From: Brevinema_A sp051647535
GTDB lineage: Bacteria; Spirochaetota; Brevinematia; Brevinematales; Brevinemataceae
Length of the DNA: 48,883 nt
Assembly: GCA_051647535.1 (NCBI GenBank)
Contig: JBOFEA010000016.1
Coordinates: 1 to 48,883 of the forward strand
Reading direction: 5' to 3'
Shown: positions 33,610-43,515 of the stretch, in pieces
Layout: every line of letters begins with the position of its first letter
Position numbering within the stretch: position 1 is the stretch's first letter
Notes under the pieces: model-generated
The model's database searches: none
Seen by the model: the letters and a program-made list of their open reading frames with translations, nothing else
Told to the model about the DNA's origin: nothing
Translations under genes and position numbers: made by a program

Positions 33610-35298
33610 TTATAACTCCTCTTTAAAAAAGGCTTCTTTCATTGTAAGCAATTTAGGCAAATCCAAAATCAATTGATAAGCAAATCCAATAAAGAAAGAA
33701 TAGACTAAAAATTGTTGTATAAAAAATACTTCTTGAGTTTCTAAAGAACGAGGATTAACTTCAAAATTGATAAAATCAACAATAGACCATAGATAAATAG
33801 TTGTTGCTAAAACAAAATACGTTCCTTGGATTGGCTCTTTTTTTACAAAATAAGCAATACCAAATACACCTAATATTGTATTGATTACACCAAATTGGCT
33901 AATATGATATTGAACTAAGGCAATGAGCTGACCACCAAGATTTGTATAATCATCATCACCAACAGGATACTGTTTGCGAAGAAGATGATTAACTAAAATA
34001 TCTATTGTTTGAGTATCACCCCATGTTAACGGTTTTGGTTCAGCAAGAGGAGCAATAGCCTTTGCCCGAATCCACATATAAAGATAGATAGACACAGCAA
34101 ATACTAAAAGCCACATAGCAGCTGTCAAAATAAAGAAAAATTTATCTACCCAATTTTCAGATCCGGCTTTATATATATCATTTTTATGAATCAATTGATA
34201 ACACACAACACCAATATACGGAATACTTATTAATAATGCTGCAGCTGGATTTAGAAAATAAAAATAAAGAGCAGTAATAAATAAAAGAATTACCCACAAT
34301 AATACAAAACAAACTTTAGAAAATACAGTATGAATACGATTCACCTGTTGAGAATAAGTGAAACTTTGAAGAGTATACAACGTCAACCAAGCGGGAACAC
34401 AAAGAATCGCCGTTAAAATATATGGAACATGCTCAGGAAACACGAGTCTATATTGAGTATCATTAATAAGTCCGGGAAAAAGCAAATAAGGCTTTATAGC
34501 AGACACCACAAGAAGAATTAAGGCTATCCCACACACAATTGCAAAGATACTTATAGGAACAATTCTTTGACGAAATTGCTGTTCAAATCCGCTTCCTTTT
34601 AAGGAAATTAACAAATATATAATAGGAAACAATAACAACATCCATGCAATAATATACCATACAGGAATTTGGTGATTAGTAATCGATAATCCCATGACAA
34701 ATGCTAATAATAAAGTCATTCTAGGAGCAAGCCATAAATTTTGATCGTATCTGTGATACATAATTTCTTCATACCATAAAATCATCACAAAAAACAACAA
34801 AGAAGTTAAGGCTACATTTAACGCATATACTTCAGCCATTACAGCTTGAGACCAGTGAGCTTTAGAAAATGCAAAAACTAGTATAGCAGCAATTGCAGGA
34901 AAATGAACTGACCATGAAAATCCTTGTACTTTTCTGTTAAATCCAAGTAGTTTAACTAATGTTAAATAACCAAATAACACAGCAACAGCTGCAGATACAG
35001 CTGAAAAAAGATTTAATTTATAACCAATATCAGAAAATCTCAAAAAAGTAAATAATTTACCTATAATTCCATACAATGGAAATCCTGGAGGATGACTGGC
35101 ACCCATATTATAAACAGTGGTAATTAATTCACCGGAATCACCTGCTGTGACAGATGGATTTAAAGTCTTCAAATACACCACAAGTGACACAAAAAACAAT
35201 CCGAACGCAATAAACATGTCCAATTTTTTCAAAATATAAGGATGATAGGAATAAGGATAAATCTTATCAAACAACATATTTGTTTTAGAATTTATCAT
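33610..35298 (-). CDS. DUF2723 membrane protein, glycosyltransferase-like
   Basis: A protein of about 562 aa with roughly ten transmembrane helices. The DUF2723 signature LNPSVTAGDSGELI and SHPPGFPLYGIIGKLF lie in the first extracytoplasmic loop, where related GT-C enzymes carry catalytic acidic residues (here Asp and Glu of GDSGE). DUF2723 proteins resemble protein O-mannosyltransferases and some O-glycosylate surface proteins. A TTG upstream lies in the GGAG site itself, so ATG 35298, nine bases after GGAG, is preferred. The polyprenyl-phosphate sugar donor would depend on lipid carrier made by UppS. Confidence 0.82.
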   Translation of the reverse strand: MINSKTNMLFDKIYPYSYHPYILKKLDMFIAFGLFFVSLVVYLKTLNPSVTAGDSGELITTVYNMGASHPPGFPLYGIIGKLFTFLRFSDIGYKLNLFSAVSAAVAVLFGYLTLVKLLGFNRKVQGFSWSVHFPAIAAILVFAFSKAHWSQAVMAEVYALNVALTSLLFFVMILWYEEIMYHRYDQNLWLAPRMTLLLAFVMGLSITNHQIPVWYIIAWMLLLFPIIYLLISLKGSGFEQQFRQRIVPISIFAIVCGIALILLVVSAIKPYLLFPGLINDTQYRLVFPEHVPYILTAILCVPAWLTLYTLQSFTYSQQVNRIHTVFSKVCFVLLWVILLFITALYFYFLNPAAALLISIPYIGVVCYQLIHKNDIYKAGSENWVDKFFFILTAAMWLLVFAVSIYLYMWIRAKAIAPLAEPKPLTWGDTQTIDILVNHLLRKQYPVGDDDYTNLGGQLIALVQYHISQFGVINTILGVFGIAYFVKKEPIQGTYFVLATTIYLWSIVDFINFEVNPRSLETQEVFFIQQFLVYSFFIGFAYQLILDLPKLLTMKEAFFKEEL

Positions 35299-35406
35299 GA
35301 TTAGATTCTCCAATGTTTGTTAATAATAATAGTTTTGAGAGAAAAAAGTATTTTAATATTATAAGACATTTAGCAATAAAATGCAACTATATTAAAATCT
35401 GCAAAA

Positions 35407-35445
35407 TATAAAACACCCCTCTTGTTAAGAGAGGGGTGTTTTATA
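35407..35445 (-). terminator. Strong terminator downstream of greA
   Basis: A perfect 16-bp stem pairs 35407-35422 with 35430-35445 around a 7-base loop, with a GC core CACCCCTCT and A/T-rich ends. On the minus strand it follows the greA stop by 14 bases and ends in TTTTATATTTT. Confidence 0.88.
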
Positions 35446-35458
35446 TTAATATTAATAA

Positions 35459-38164
35459 TTATTCAAAATCTGCAAGTTCAATATTTAATACTTTGAAATT
35501 TTTTACTTCGCCATTAAATTCAAACTTAATCTTATCATTAACTTTTTTATCCAGTAAAGCATGTCCCAAAGGAGAGTGATAAGAAATAATTCCTTTATCA
35601 AAGTTTACTGCCCAAGGATCAAGAATTTGGAATACGACAACGCCATCTTTTTCTTCTTCAAGGGTAACTTTAACACCAACATCAACTTTGTTTAAATCAA
35701 CTTTATCTTTTTCAATAATTTTAGCTTGAGCAAGATCATTTTCTAATTTGACCAATGATGCTTTTAACTGATCTTGTTTTTCGAGAGCTGCTTTGTATTC
35801 AGCATTCTCTCTCAAGTCGCCTTTTTCCATTGCTTCACCAATAGCAAGAGAGTTAGCAGGAATCTCTCTATTAACCAAATCTTCCAGTTCTCTTCTTTTG
35901 TTTTCATAAGATTGTTTTGTCACTAAGAATGGATGTCTTGTTTTAATAATTGTCGTTTTAGGTGCCGCTGTTTTTAATTTAGGGAAGCGATGATTAAGCT
36001 GAGTTAGATAACTTTCTTTAATTCCTTTATCCAAAGTGATAATCGAAGATAAAAGAGCAAACACCGATTGAGCAGTTGTTTCATCTGCATCATCAATAAC
36101 AATTTGAAGTAAATTTTTCTTGAAAAGAAAATCTTCAATTTGATTTAATAATTTTTTATTCCGACCTACAAAAGTTTTCACACCAATTTCAGAATTAATA
36201 ATATCTAACAACGTAAGCATTCGAAGAGCTAATTCTTCATTCTTAATAGCATCACCCAATTCATCTTTCATATCTTCAAGAACACAGCGAGCAGACCATA
36301 CAAAGAACTCAGATTTTTCCTGAAAGTTATTTAATGCAAACGAAAACAGGCTGTTAAGATTCTCCCATTTATCATGAGAAACCAATTCTTGAAGCATATA
36401 ATTATGATTCTTAGTTAAAGGAGTTCTCAACATAATATTAGTATAAATATCCGGCCATCCTTCCTGCTTTTGAATATACAACAGAAGAATTTTTTGAAGA
36501 GCTGAATCCAATGATTGATAGAAATCGATCAAATTTTTTATTCCGTTCAGCAAACTGGAATCAGAGAAGAAGGAATCCATTCCCTCAGCCTTAGCAAATT
36601 TTAATAAGATAAGAGAGTGAAGCTTCTTTTCTGCAAGTTCGCTAGGAGTTTCAAGGATTTCGATAAAATATTCTCTTAATGCTTTTGCAATCGGTGCGTT
36701 AATATCACCGCCTCTATCAATAAAATTTAATGCGACACTGATTTTATTATCAAAACTGGTAGTTTTTTTAAATCTGCTGATTAATTCTTCAACAAGAGAG
36801 TATTCTTTATCACGGAACTCAATAATATTTCTTTTTACCAAACTAGGTACGATCGTATTAGAAGTTTCCATTAATTTTTTAGCACGAAGCCACCAACGTC
36901 CCCATTCTTTTTCGGTAAGCATTTCAGGTACGACAGTATCTTTTAATTCTTTAGAATTAATTTCCTCTGCATCCTTACTTTTCATAATCAGTTCAATAAC
37001 AAATAAAGGATCAGAGTTCAATTTTTCTTTCAATTCTTCTGTTTTTTGAGATTTCCAAAGAAGAATATGATTATCATCAAACACTGTAAGAGCACGAAGT
37101 GCTATTTTTAAAGTCATTTCGTGATCCTGTTTGTTATCAAAACTTACAATCACTCTTTCTTTTTCGATTAACTTAACTTGGCCAATACCCCAGCTTTTAT
37201 GATATACAAAAGATCCCTGATCAAAAGCAATATGTGTTTCAAAAAACCGAATAGCTTCTCTATAAGGCTTCCAACTTTGACCAACCGCAGAAGTTTTCAA
37301 ATAATGCTCTAATTGATTATGATCTTTGTAGATTTCACGATAACAATCTTCCAACGCTTTTCTGTATGCTTTTTCAGAAGGATGAAGGCTAACACAGAAT
37401 TTAATAATCGGCAGAACAAGTTTGAATTTTTCTTCTTTAATTAAATTTTTAGCAACATGAGTAAACACTAATGATGCAACATATTCATCATCAGCAGCTT
37501 CACGGATTTTTTTCGCAATAACAATAATTAATTTGGTATCTTCAGGGTACAATGCAATAATTCTATTCCAAATTTCTTCGATCATTTTTAAATTACGCAT
37601 TGAAATAAAACGTTCTATCGCTAAGCGGTAATAGAACATTGCCAAATCAGTATCTTCGTTTTCGTAAAATTCACCTAAAAACTTAGCATTTGCAGCATCG
37701 GAGCTGTCTATCAATACTAATCTTTTTTTCACTGCAAATAATGCATCTTGATCATTATCTTCTTTATAAATTTGCTCTAACGTACGAAGTGCATATTTAT
37801 GCTCGCGATACGAAAGAATTTTTTCACATAAAAATTGAACAATTTTATTTTTGTTAATTTCTAAAAAGGTTTTAATAAGCAACGGCAAATACGAATCGTC
37901 CATAGCTGATTCTTGAAGAGAGATCGCTCCAACAATATAAAGAGCCGATACACTGTGGGAAGCTTCCTTTAAATGATCCTTGCACAACAAACGCAGATCT
38001 TCTAAAAAATCATTATTACTTGCTGTTTCAATGATTGAATCCAACTCAACAAAACTTCTAACACTATATGTGTCTAATGGTGTATTAGTCCACTTTTCTT
38101 CATTGAGTTTTTGTTGAATATCTGCCAGAAACTCTTCTTTTTTATTGGAAAATTTCTCTGCCAT
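35459..38164 (-). CDS. greA: Giant GreA: helical repeat protein with C-terminal GreA domain, 901 aa
   Basis: The last 160 residues (from about 740) are a complete GreA: a coiled coil with tip GDLRENAEYKAA holding the acidic residues that stimulate RNA polymerase cleavage, and a C-terminal FKBP-like domain (YHSPLGHALLDKKVNDKIKF). The preceding 740 residues are helical with TPR/HAT-like segments. Near residues 315-362 a Tudor/KOW-like insert (FVYHKSWGIGQVKLIEKERV) resembles small domains that bind RNA polymerase or nucleic acid. Very long GreA proteins are known in other spirochaetes. GGAGG eight bases before the ATG fixes the start. Confidence 0.9.
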   Translation of the reverse strand: MAEKFSNKKEEFLADIQQKLNEEKWTNTPLDTYSVRSFVELDSIIETASNNDFLEDLRLLCKDHLKEASHSVSALYIVGAISLQESAMDDSYLPLLIKTFLEINKNKIVQFLCEKILSYREHKYALRTLEQIYKEDNDQDALFAVKKRLVLIDSSDAANAKFLGEFYENEDTDLAMFYYRLAIERFISMRNLKMIEEIWNRIIALYPEDTKLIIVIAKKIREAADDEYVASLVFTHVAKNLIKEEKFKLVLPIIKFCVSLHPSEKAYRKALEDCYREIYKDHNQLEHYLKTSAVGQSWKPYREAIRFFETHIAFDQGSFVYHKSWGIGQVKLIEKERVIVSFDNKQDHEMTLKIALRALTVFDDNHILLWKSQKTEELKEKLNSDPLFVIELIMKSKDAEEINSKELKDTVVPEMLTEKEWGRWWLRAKKLMETSNTIVPSLVKRNIIEFRDKEYSLVEELISRFKKTTSFDNKISVALNFIDRGGDINAPIAKALREYFIEILETPSELAEKKLHSLILLKFAKAEGMDSFFSDSSLLNGIKNLIDFYQSLDSALQKILLLYIQKQEGWPDIYTNIMLRTPLTKNHNYMLQELVSHDKWENLNSLFSFALNNFQEKSEFFVWSARCVLEDMKDELGDAIKNEELALRMLTLLDIINSEIGVKTFVGRNKKLLNQIEDFLFKKNLLQIVIDDADETTAQSVFALLSSIITLDKGIKESYLTQLNHRFPKLKTAAPKTTIIKTRHPFLVTKQSYENKRRELEDLVNREIPANSLAIGEAMEKGDLRENAEYKAALEKQDQLKASLVKLENDLAQAKIIEKDKVDLNKVDVGVKVTLEEEKDGVVVFQILDPWAVNFDKGIISYHSPLGHALLDKKVNDKIKFEFNGEVKNFKVLNIELADFE

Positions 38165-38236
38165 TTACACTGCCTCCGCAAGCTTATATATTTGTATTAA
38201 ATTAAATTTTTCATTATTATTTAATGCTGTAATCTG

Positions 38237-39244
38237 CTATACAGATCTTAAAAGCATATCCAATACCCTTTCTGCACATAATCCTAATTTTTTAGCAGAT
38301 TCTTCGTATCCGGGTATTTGATATAAAAGTGCCAACAATTCCAGTACTCTACGATAAATTTGAGATGCACCGCCTAAAGTGTGCATTTGATAAATATAGT
38401 AGTCAAAAATCCAAAAATATACATTCAACAATTTAGGAATAATTATTTCCAAACGTTCCTTATCTTGATCACGCACTTCACTTTCTAATAAGGAAATACG
38501 TTCTTGAAGTTTTTTATATTCTTCATACCGCAAATTACGTCTTACTGTCAATCCACCATACAAATATCCATATATTGGAATCCAATATTTAATTTCCCTT
38601 TCAGGAAACAAATCTCCTCGAATTCCTTGAATGAGTTTGTGAATTTCAAAATATTCTATACTGTCTACATCTAATGTATCCATACATTTAAGAAACAATT
38701 CATTGAACATTATAACGGCTAAATCACGTTTTGGATGATTTTCAGGATAAATTTCCGCATAAATATCGCCTAATAAAGTATATACACGATAATCATCTTC
38801 ATCAGAAAAACGTCCTAAAACATATTCCAATGTTTCAACCGATCTGTCAATCATATCTGCTTCATAAAATGCATAAGCCAAAAGAACTAAAATATTACGA
38901 TCTGAATTATCTAAATCTCTACTTGCCCGAGATAAAAAATCTATAATTTTTTTGAAAATATAACTTTTTACTGCCAAAAAAATCGGATAAGAGGAAATCT
39001 TATATTCTTTACAAAAATCAACAAAATTTTCCCACTCTGCAAATAAAACAGATCCTGTAGATTGATTTTGATAACTGAAACACTCTGTACGCTTCTGCCA
39101 AAAACGAGTTGCTTTTAACACATCATCTCTAGGCACATTTTCAGAAGAATTATCCATATCAAAAGCAATATGTTCTGCCTCAGCCCAACTTCCTGATTTC
39201 AAATAATGGAGAACATTTTTCTCTTCTTGGGAAAAGTCCGACAC
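38237..39244 (-). CDS. TPR-like protein of unknown function, upstream of greA
   Basis: About 335 residues, soluble, helical, with TPR-like units around residues 125-175 (NILVLLAYAFYEADMIDRSV, YRVYTLLGDIYAEIYPENHP) and a coiled-coil segment near 245-270 (EYKKLQERISLLESEVRDQD). No signal peptide is present. Two GTG codons are possible: the one at 39244 has GGGG seven bases upstream and is preferred over 39250, which is one base away. It lies 72 bases upstream of greA on the same strand and may act with it. Confidence 0.7.
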   Translation of the reverse strand: MSDFSQEEKNVLHYLKSGSWAEAEHIAFDMDNSSENVPRDDVLKATRFWQKRTECFSYQNQSTGSVLFAEWENFVDFCKEYKISSYPIFLAVKSYIFKKIIDFLSRASRDLDNSDRNILVLLAYAFYEADMIDRSVETLEYVLGRFSDEDDYRVYTLLGDIYAEIYPENHPKRDLAVIMFNELFLKCMDTLDVDSIEYFEIHKLIQGIRGDLFPEREIKYWIPIYGYLYGGLTVRRNLRYEEYKKLQERISLLESEVRDQDKERLEIIIPKLLNVYFWIFDYYIYQMHTLGGASQIYRRVLELLALLYQIPGYEESAKKLGLCAERVLDMLLRSV

Positions 39245-39321
39245 AAACACGCCCCTTTTTAAAGATTCGCATAATATAAATTATACCGTGTTTTTTTTTT
39301 AATATCAAGTATAATATCTAC

Positions 39322-39363
39322 AAAAAATAAAATCTTCTCTAATACTTTATATTAAAGAAGATT
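39322..39363 (-). terminator. Terminator downstream of the lytic transglycosylase
   Basis: AATCTTCT (39331-39338) pairs with AGAAGATT (39356-39363), and the stem continues inwards with TAATA/TATTA after a mismatch. On the minus strand it is followed by TTATTTTTTG. Confidence 0.65.
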
Positions 39364-39389
39364 ATCAATTGAAATAATATTATTGATTT

Positions 39390-41621
39390 TTAAAATAACA
39401 TAGATATTAAATTAACAGATTGGACATTATATGCTGTTTTATAACGTTGATAACTTTCCAAAACTTTTTTCACATATTCACGGGTTTCTCTTTTGGGATG
39501 AATTTCTACCAATTCCAAATTTGTTTGGGGATTATAGCGTTTGATCAATCCATCCACAAATCCGGGTCCGCTATTGTATGCAGCAATAGCAGGAAGAAAT
39601 CCCATTCTATTAATTGTATCATACAAATAAACAGAACCTAAAAACACATTAATTTGAGGATTATATAAAGAATAATTTTGTTTATCGGATAAATATTTTC
39701 CTGCCAGCCATTCTCCTGTCTTAGGCATAATCTGCATTAATCCTCGAGCTCCGGCTCTGGAACGGGCATGTTGTTTATAAAAACTTTCCGTTCGCATAAT
39801 AGAATAAATTAAATAAGGATCTACTTGATAAGAAGAAATATTCTTCACAGCATCACTAACATGTTCCAAATAAGGTTTCGGATAGTATACACTTAATGCA
39901 GCTTTATCAATATCTATACTTAACTTACTTTGTATTTGGAGGCTTCGATGAGCAAGAAAGGAATCCCATTTGGCATACTGTTCGGATTTTGAAAGATAGT
40001 ATGAAAACAACATATCCTGAACATGAGGATTTGTTATTCCAGCTCTATAGATATGATAACGGGCATCTTTTTGCAGTCCCAAGGTCAAATACGACTGCAT
40101 CAACATATATTGCTGAGAAGAAAGTTTTACACTGGATTTAAGATTTCTGAATGAATTTTCTTTATTGAGTATTTTTTTTGCATATAATTTGTCTGTACCG
40201 TTGCCCAAATAATACAAAACAAAAGCATAATTTAACACTGAGATTTCATTATTACTTCTTTTCTTTTTGAAATCAGCAAAGAATTTCGAGCGAAGTCCTC
40301 CGGTTTTGCTGAAGATATCATTTAACAAGGTTTGCGAAACAATTCCAAAATAGGATTCCGGATTATAAGCAACAACATTTCCCAAACTATCAATAGCACT
40401 ATTAGTTTCACCTTTCTGAATTAAAGCATAAGCATTCCAAAAATCTATATATGGAGAACGAATACTATTGCTTGTTTTTTCGTGCATTAATGCTGAATAA
40501 TGAATAATCTTATCATATTCTTTAAATGCCAAAAAGTTTCTAAAAGCTCTTTGGGAGTTCAATTCCAAGTACTTCTCTTCCAAATCACCTTTAAGATATT
40601 CATTCAACTGCCTTTCTGTTTGGGTAACATTATAGGGCTGTTTAGAAGTTCCAATATATCTGGAAAGTTGTCGATAATAAACTTTCCCTCGATATAAAGC
40701 ATTAATATTTTTTTCATATTCTGCTAAAAACACTCCGTAATCCGAAACATCATTTCTATGCAATTTTATAATTCGAACTAACGAAGCTTTTTGACCAAGC
40801 AGTTTGGTACTCCATGCATTCAATATATCTAAGGATACAGGTTCCATACTTATTCTTAATTTCATAATAGGAATTGCTGCAGACAACTTACCGTCATATA
40901 AAAATAAATCAATAACTCTATCTATATCAGAGGGAGCAATAACAGATTTATACTTAGTAAGAACTGTTAGATATTCATCAGGATGACGAAAAATACCAGC
41001 CGGTTTTCGAATAAACAAATTCACAACAAAATTAACATCTTCCTGTGAAATTTCTTGAGATGATTTGAGTACAATATCAAGATAAGCTTTAAAATCTTCC
41101 GGAATAATATGATTATACACTTGATAGAAGTATTGTATTTTTTTCACATTATGAGAAACAATAGAATAAGAAATCAATAGTTTCAATGCTTCTTCCTTAA
41201 CCAAAGAAAGAGAAGATTCTGCCAAAAGATTAGTCAATCCTTGTTCTGCAACTCCTGGTATACGAAGCCTATAGTAAATAACAGCCTGCATCAATTCCTT
41301 TTGTCCATTTAGAAATTCAGTATTCGGCTTAAGATTTATAAGTCTATCCAATAGTTTTCTCAATGTGGAAATATTTTCTGCTTTTGATGCGGCAATTTTA
41401 CAGTATAACTTGGCAATATCAGAAAATTCATTAATATTTAATTCTGATTCACCTGCAAGCATATGATTTTTTGATTTGGCTGAACCTGCGTTGACATTGG
41501 TACTTTCAATAGCTTTAATTGATTGTTCTGTAATATCAGGTATCGAACCCGAACCTACCAAATTAACACAAACAAAAAACAAGGAAAAAAGCCAAACGGT
41601 TTTTAATTTTAAAATTTTCAT
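39390..41621 (-). CDS. slt: Soluble lytic murein transglycosylase (Slt70-like)
   Basis: After a signal peptide (KTVWLFSLFFVCVNLVGSGS), about 560 residues of helical superhelix precede a C-terminal SLT domain with catalytic Glu612 in YSIMRTESFYKQ. The family blocks RAGARGLMQIMPKTG and AIAAYNSGPG follow. The enzyme cuts peptidoglycan between MurNAc and GlcNAc, forming 1,6-anhydroMurNAc, in the periplasm. The 743-aa length is close to Slt70 plus extra repeats. No clear ribosome binding site is visible before the ATG. Periplasmic flagella need such cutting, but no flagellar gene is adjacent except across trxB. Confidence 0.9.
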   Translation of the reverse strand: MKILKLKTVWLFSLFFVCVNLVGSGSIPDITEQSIKAIESTNVNAGSAKSKNHMLAGESELNINEFSDIAKLYCKIAASKAENISTLRKLLDRLINLKPNTEFLNGQKELMQAVIYYRLRIPGVAEQGLTNLLAESSLSLVKEEALKLLISYSIVSHNVKKIQYFYQVYNHIIPEDFKAYLDIVLKSSQEISQEDVNFVVNLFIRKPAGIFRHPDEYLTVLTKYKSVIAPSDIDRVIDLFLYDGKLSAAIPIMKLRISMEPVSLDILNAWSTKLLGQKASLVRIIKLHRNDVSDYGVFLAEYEKNINALYRGKVYYRQLSRYIGTSKQPYNVTQTERQLNEYLKGDLEEKYLELNSQRAFRNFLAFKEYDKIIHYSALMHEKTSNSIRSPYIDFWNAYALIQKGETNSAIDSLGNVVAYNPESYFGIVSQTLLNDIFSKTGGLRSKFFADFKKKRSNNEISVLNYAFVLYYLGNGTDKLYAKKILNKENSFRNLKSSVKLSSQQYMLMQSYLTLGLQKDARYHIYRAGITNPHVQDMLFSYYLSKSEQYAKWDSFLAHRSLQIQSKLSIDIDKAALSVYYPKPYLEHVSDAVKNISSYQVDPYLIYSIMRTESFYKQHARSRAGARGLMQIMPKTGEWLAGKYLSDKQNYSLYNPQINVFLGSVYLYDTINRMGFLPAIAAYNSGPGFVDGLIKRYNPQTNLELVEIHPKRETREYVKKVLESYQRYKTAYNVQSVNLISMLF

Positions 41622-41740
41622 ATTTTAAATATACTCATATTTATATTTTTACCAAAAATAATTTAAAAAACAGATATTTTTTAATCAAAAAAGGATAATA
41701 TTATTACAATATTAAGAACGATAGAATTCTAAACATAATT

Positions 41741-42664
41741 CTATAAATAAGTAAGATAATCGGAGATTTGATAAGCTGCTGAAACACCATCAGCACAAGC
41801 ATTAACAATTTGTTTGATAGAACCTACACAACAGTCGCCTGCTGCGAACAATCCTTGTTTATTAACAAAATTTTTATCCGTAACAATAAATCCTTGAGCA
41901 TCTTTGAACTGTTGATCCAAAAATTCTGTATTAGGTTGCAGACCTACATACAAGAATACGCCGTCAATAGGAAGTTCGGAGATATTTTGGGTTGCAACAT
42001 TTTGCAGAACAATCTTTTCTAAATGCTGATTGCCTGCAAATTCATGAACAACTGTATTCAAAATTAGCTCTATATTTGGAGTTTCACGAACACGTTTTTG
42101 AAGAATGTTATCAGCACGAAATTCTTCCCTTCGATGAATTAAGTATACTTTCGAAGCAATTCTAGACAAGTAAATAGATTCTTCTAAAGCAGAATTACCG
42201 CCACCGATTACAGCGACTTGTTTATTTTTATAAAAAGCACCGTCACATACAGCACAAGTACCAATACCACGACCAAAGAATTTTTCTTCACCGAGAGCTC
42301 CGAGTTTTCTTGAAGCAGAACCTGTTGCTATCAACACTGTACGAGCATAATATTCCTTACCCAAACCTGTAATAAGAGTATATATTTTTTTCTGCTCATC
42401 CCATGAAAACGATTTAACTTCATCATAAATGAATTCAGCACCAAAATGTTCCGCTTGTTTACGCATATTATCAGTCAAATCCATTCCTTGGATACCCTGA
42501 TCAAATCCGGGATAATTTTCAACCATATAAGTCAAGGCAGCCTGACCACCAGCAGCAAGCTGTTCAAACAAGGAAACAGAATATCCAAAACGAGTTATAT
42601 AAATTGCAGCACTCATTCCTGCAGGACCAGCACCTATTATTGCAGTATCTTTAATTTCTAACAT
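41741..42664 (-). CDS. trxB: Thioredoxin reductase
   Basis: This flavoprotein reduces thioredoxin with NADPH. The FAD-binding IIGAGPAGMSAAIY is at the start, the redox pair CAVC is Cys137 and Cys140, the NADPH loop VAVIGGGNSALEES follows, and the C-terminal GLFAAGDCC completes the family pattern. A longer reading would reach into motB; ATG 42664 has AAGG upstream and gives the standard beginning (307 aa). The gene takes the place after motB where most spirochaetes have fliL-fliM. Confidence 0.95.
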   Translation of the reverse strand: MLEIKDTAIIGAGPAGMSAAIYITRFGYSVSLFEQLAAGGQAALTYMVENYPGFDQGIQGMDLTDNMRKQAEHFGAEFIYDEVKSFSWDEQKKIYTLITGLGKEYYARTVLIATGSASRKLGALGEEKFFGRGIGTCAVCDGAFYKNKQVAVIGGGNSALEESIYLSRIASKVYLIHRREEFRADNILQKRVRETPNIELILNTVVHEFAGNQHLEKIVLQNVATQNISELPIDGVFLYVGLQPNTEFLDQQFKDAQGFIVTDKNFVNKQGLFAAGDCCVGSIKQIVNACADGVSAAYQISDYLTYL

Positions 42665-42749
42665 AATGACCTTCTTTTTTAAATATCTTCTTAATAATAT
42701 AACATATTTGCGAATCTGATTCAAGAACAAATTTATTAAAATAATTGTT

Positions 42750-43487
42750 TTACCGTCTATCTCTATCAACAGTGACATATATTTCTACACGTCTGTTATA
42801 AGCCCGTCCTTCAGGAGTATTATTAGATTCAATAGGTTCATACTCGGCACGTCCTTCAACAAAGAAACGCTGAGGCTCCAAACCAAAATCAATCAAATAA
42901 CGCACAATAGTTGCAGCACGACCGGCAGAAAGCTCCCAGTTAGTGGGATAACGTTCAGATAATCGAGAACCGGGAATAATATTACCTCTATCCGTATGTC
43001 CTACTACTTCTATTCTAGTTTGATTAGGGCCTGATTTCAATGCTCCGGCTACTTTTCTGATAATATCAACTCCTTCATCATAATCGATTTCTGCAGAACC
43101 GGGTCTAAAAAATAAATCACTTGCTAAAGTAATTTTATATCCTTTAGAAGTTTCATCAATACGTACTTTATAAGATTTAATTTCGGGTTTAAAAAGATCA
43201 GAGACCTGCTGAACATGTTTAGCAAGTCCGGTACCTTGACTTGTAGAAGGAAGAGATTCAATAGACGAACCTAATTCAACAAGAACACCGGGAGATAATG
43301 AATTACCTCCATCCAGTTTACCAAGTCCGCCGTCAAAAGCAGATAAAATTAATTGAATTTGCTTAGTTTCAGGAATCTGCGATCCCACCAGAGCAACAAA
43401 AAATGTAAGCAACAAGGTCACCATATCCGAATAAGTTGCAAACCATGCAGCTAATCCCGGTTTACATTTACACTTTTTTTCATCCAT
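42750..43487 (-). CDS. motB: Flagellar motor stator protein MotB
   Basis: One transmembrane helix (MVTLLLTFFVALVGSQ) preceded by the proton-channel Asp21 in ATYSDMVTLL, then a plug/linker and a C-terminal OmpA-like peptidoglycan-binding domain (VVGHTDRGNIIPGS, LSAGRAATIVRYLI, FVEGRAEYEP, NRRVEIYVTV). The length is 245 aa. It follows motA by 28 bases. The beginning has four Lys and two Cys (DEKKCKCKPG). Confidence 0.96.
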   Translation of the reverse strand: MDEKKCKCKPGLAAWFATYSDMVTLLLTFFVALVGSQIPETKQIQLILSAFDGGLGKLDGGNSLSPGVLVELGSSIESLPSTSQGTGLAKHVQQVSDLFKPEIKSYKVRIDETSKGYKITLASDLFFRPGSAEIDYDEGVDIIRKVAGALKSGPNQTRIEVVGHTDRGNIIPGSRLSERYPTNWELSAGRAATIVRYLIDFGLEPQRFFVEGRAEYEPIESNNTPEGRAYNRRVEIYVTVDRDRR

Positions 43488-43515
43488 AAGACTATCCTAA
43501 TATCTATTCATAGCT

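Noticed and set aside
39896..40141. 81-residue plus-strand frame inside the lytic transglycosylase
   Set aside because: It is antisense to a gene with clear domains, and no promoter or ribosome binding site supports it.
41721..41744. 8-bp hairpin ATAGAATT/AATTCTAT at the end of trxB as a terminator
   Set aside because: It is AT-only and is not followed by a T run on the minus strand, so terminator activity is not supported.
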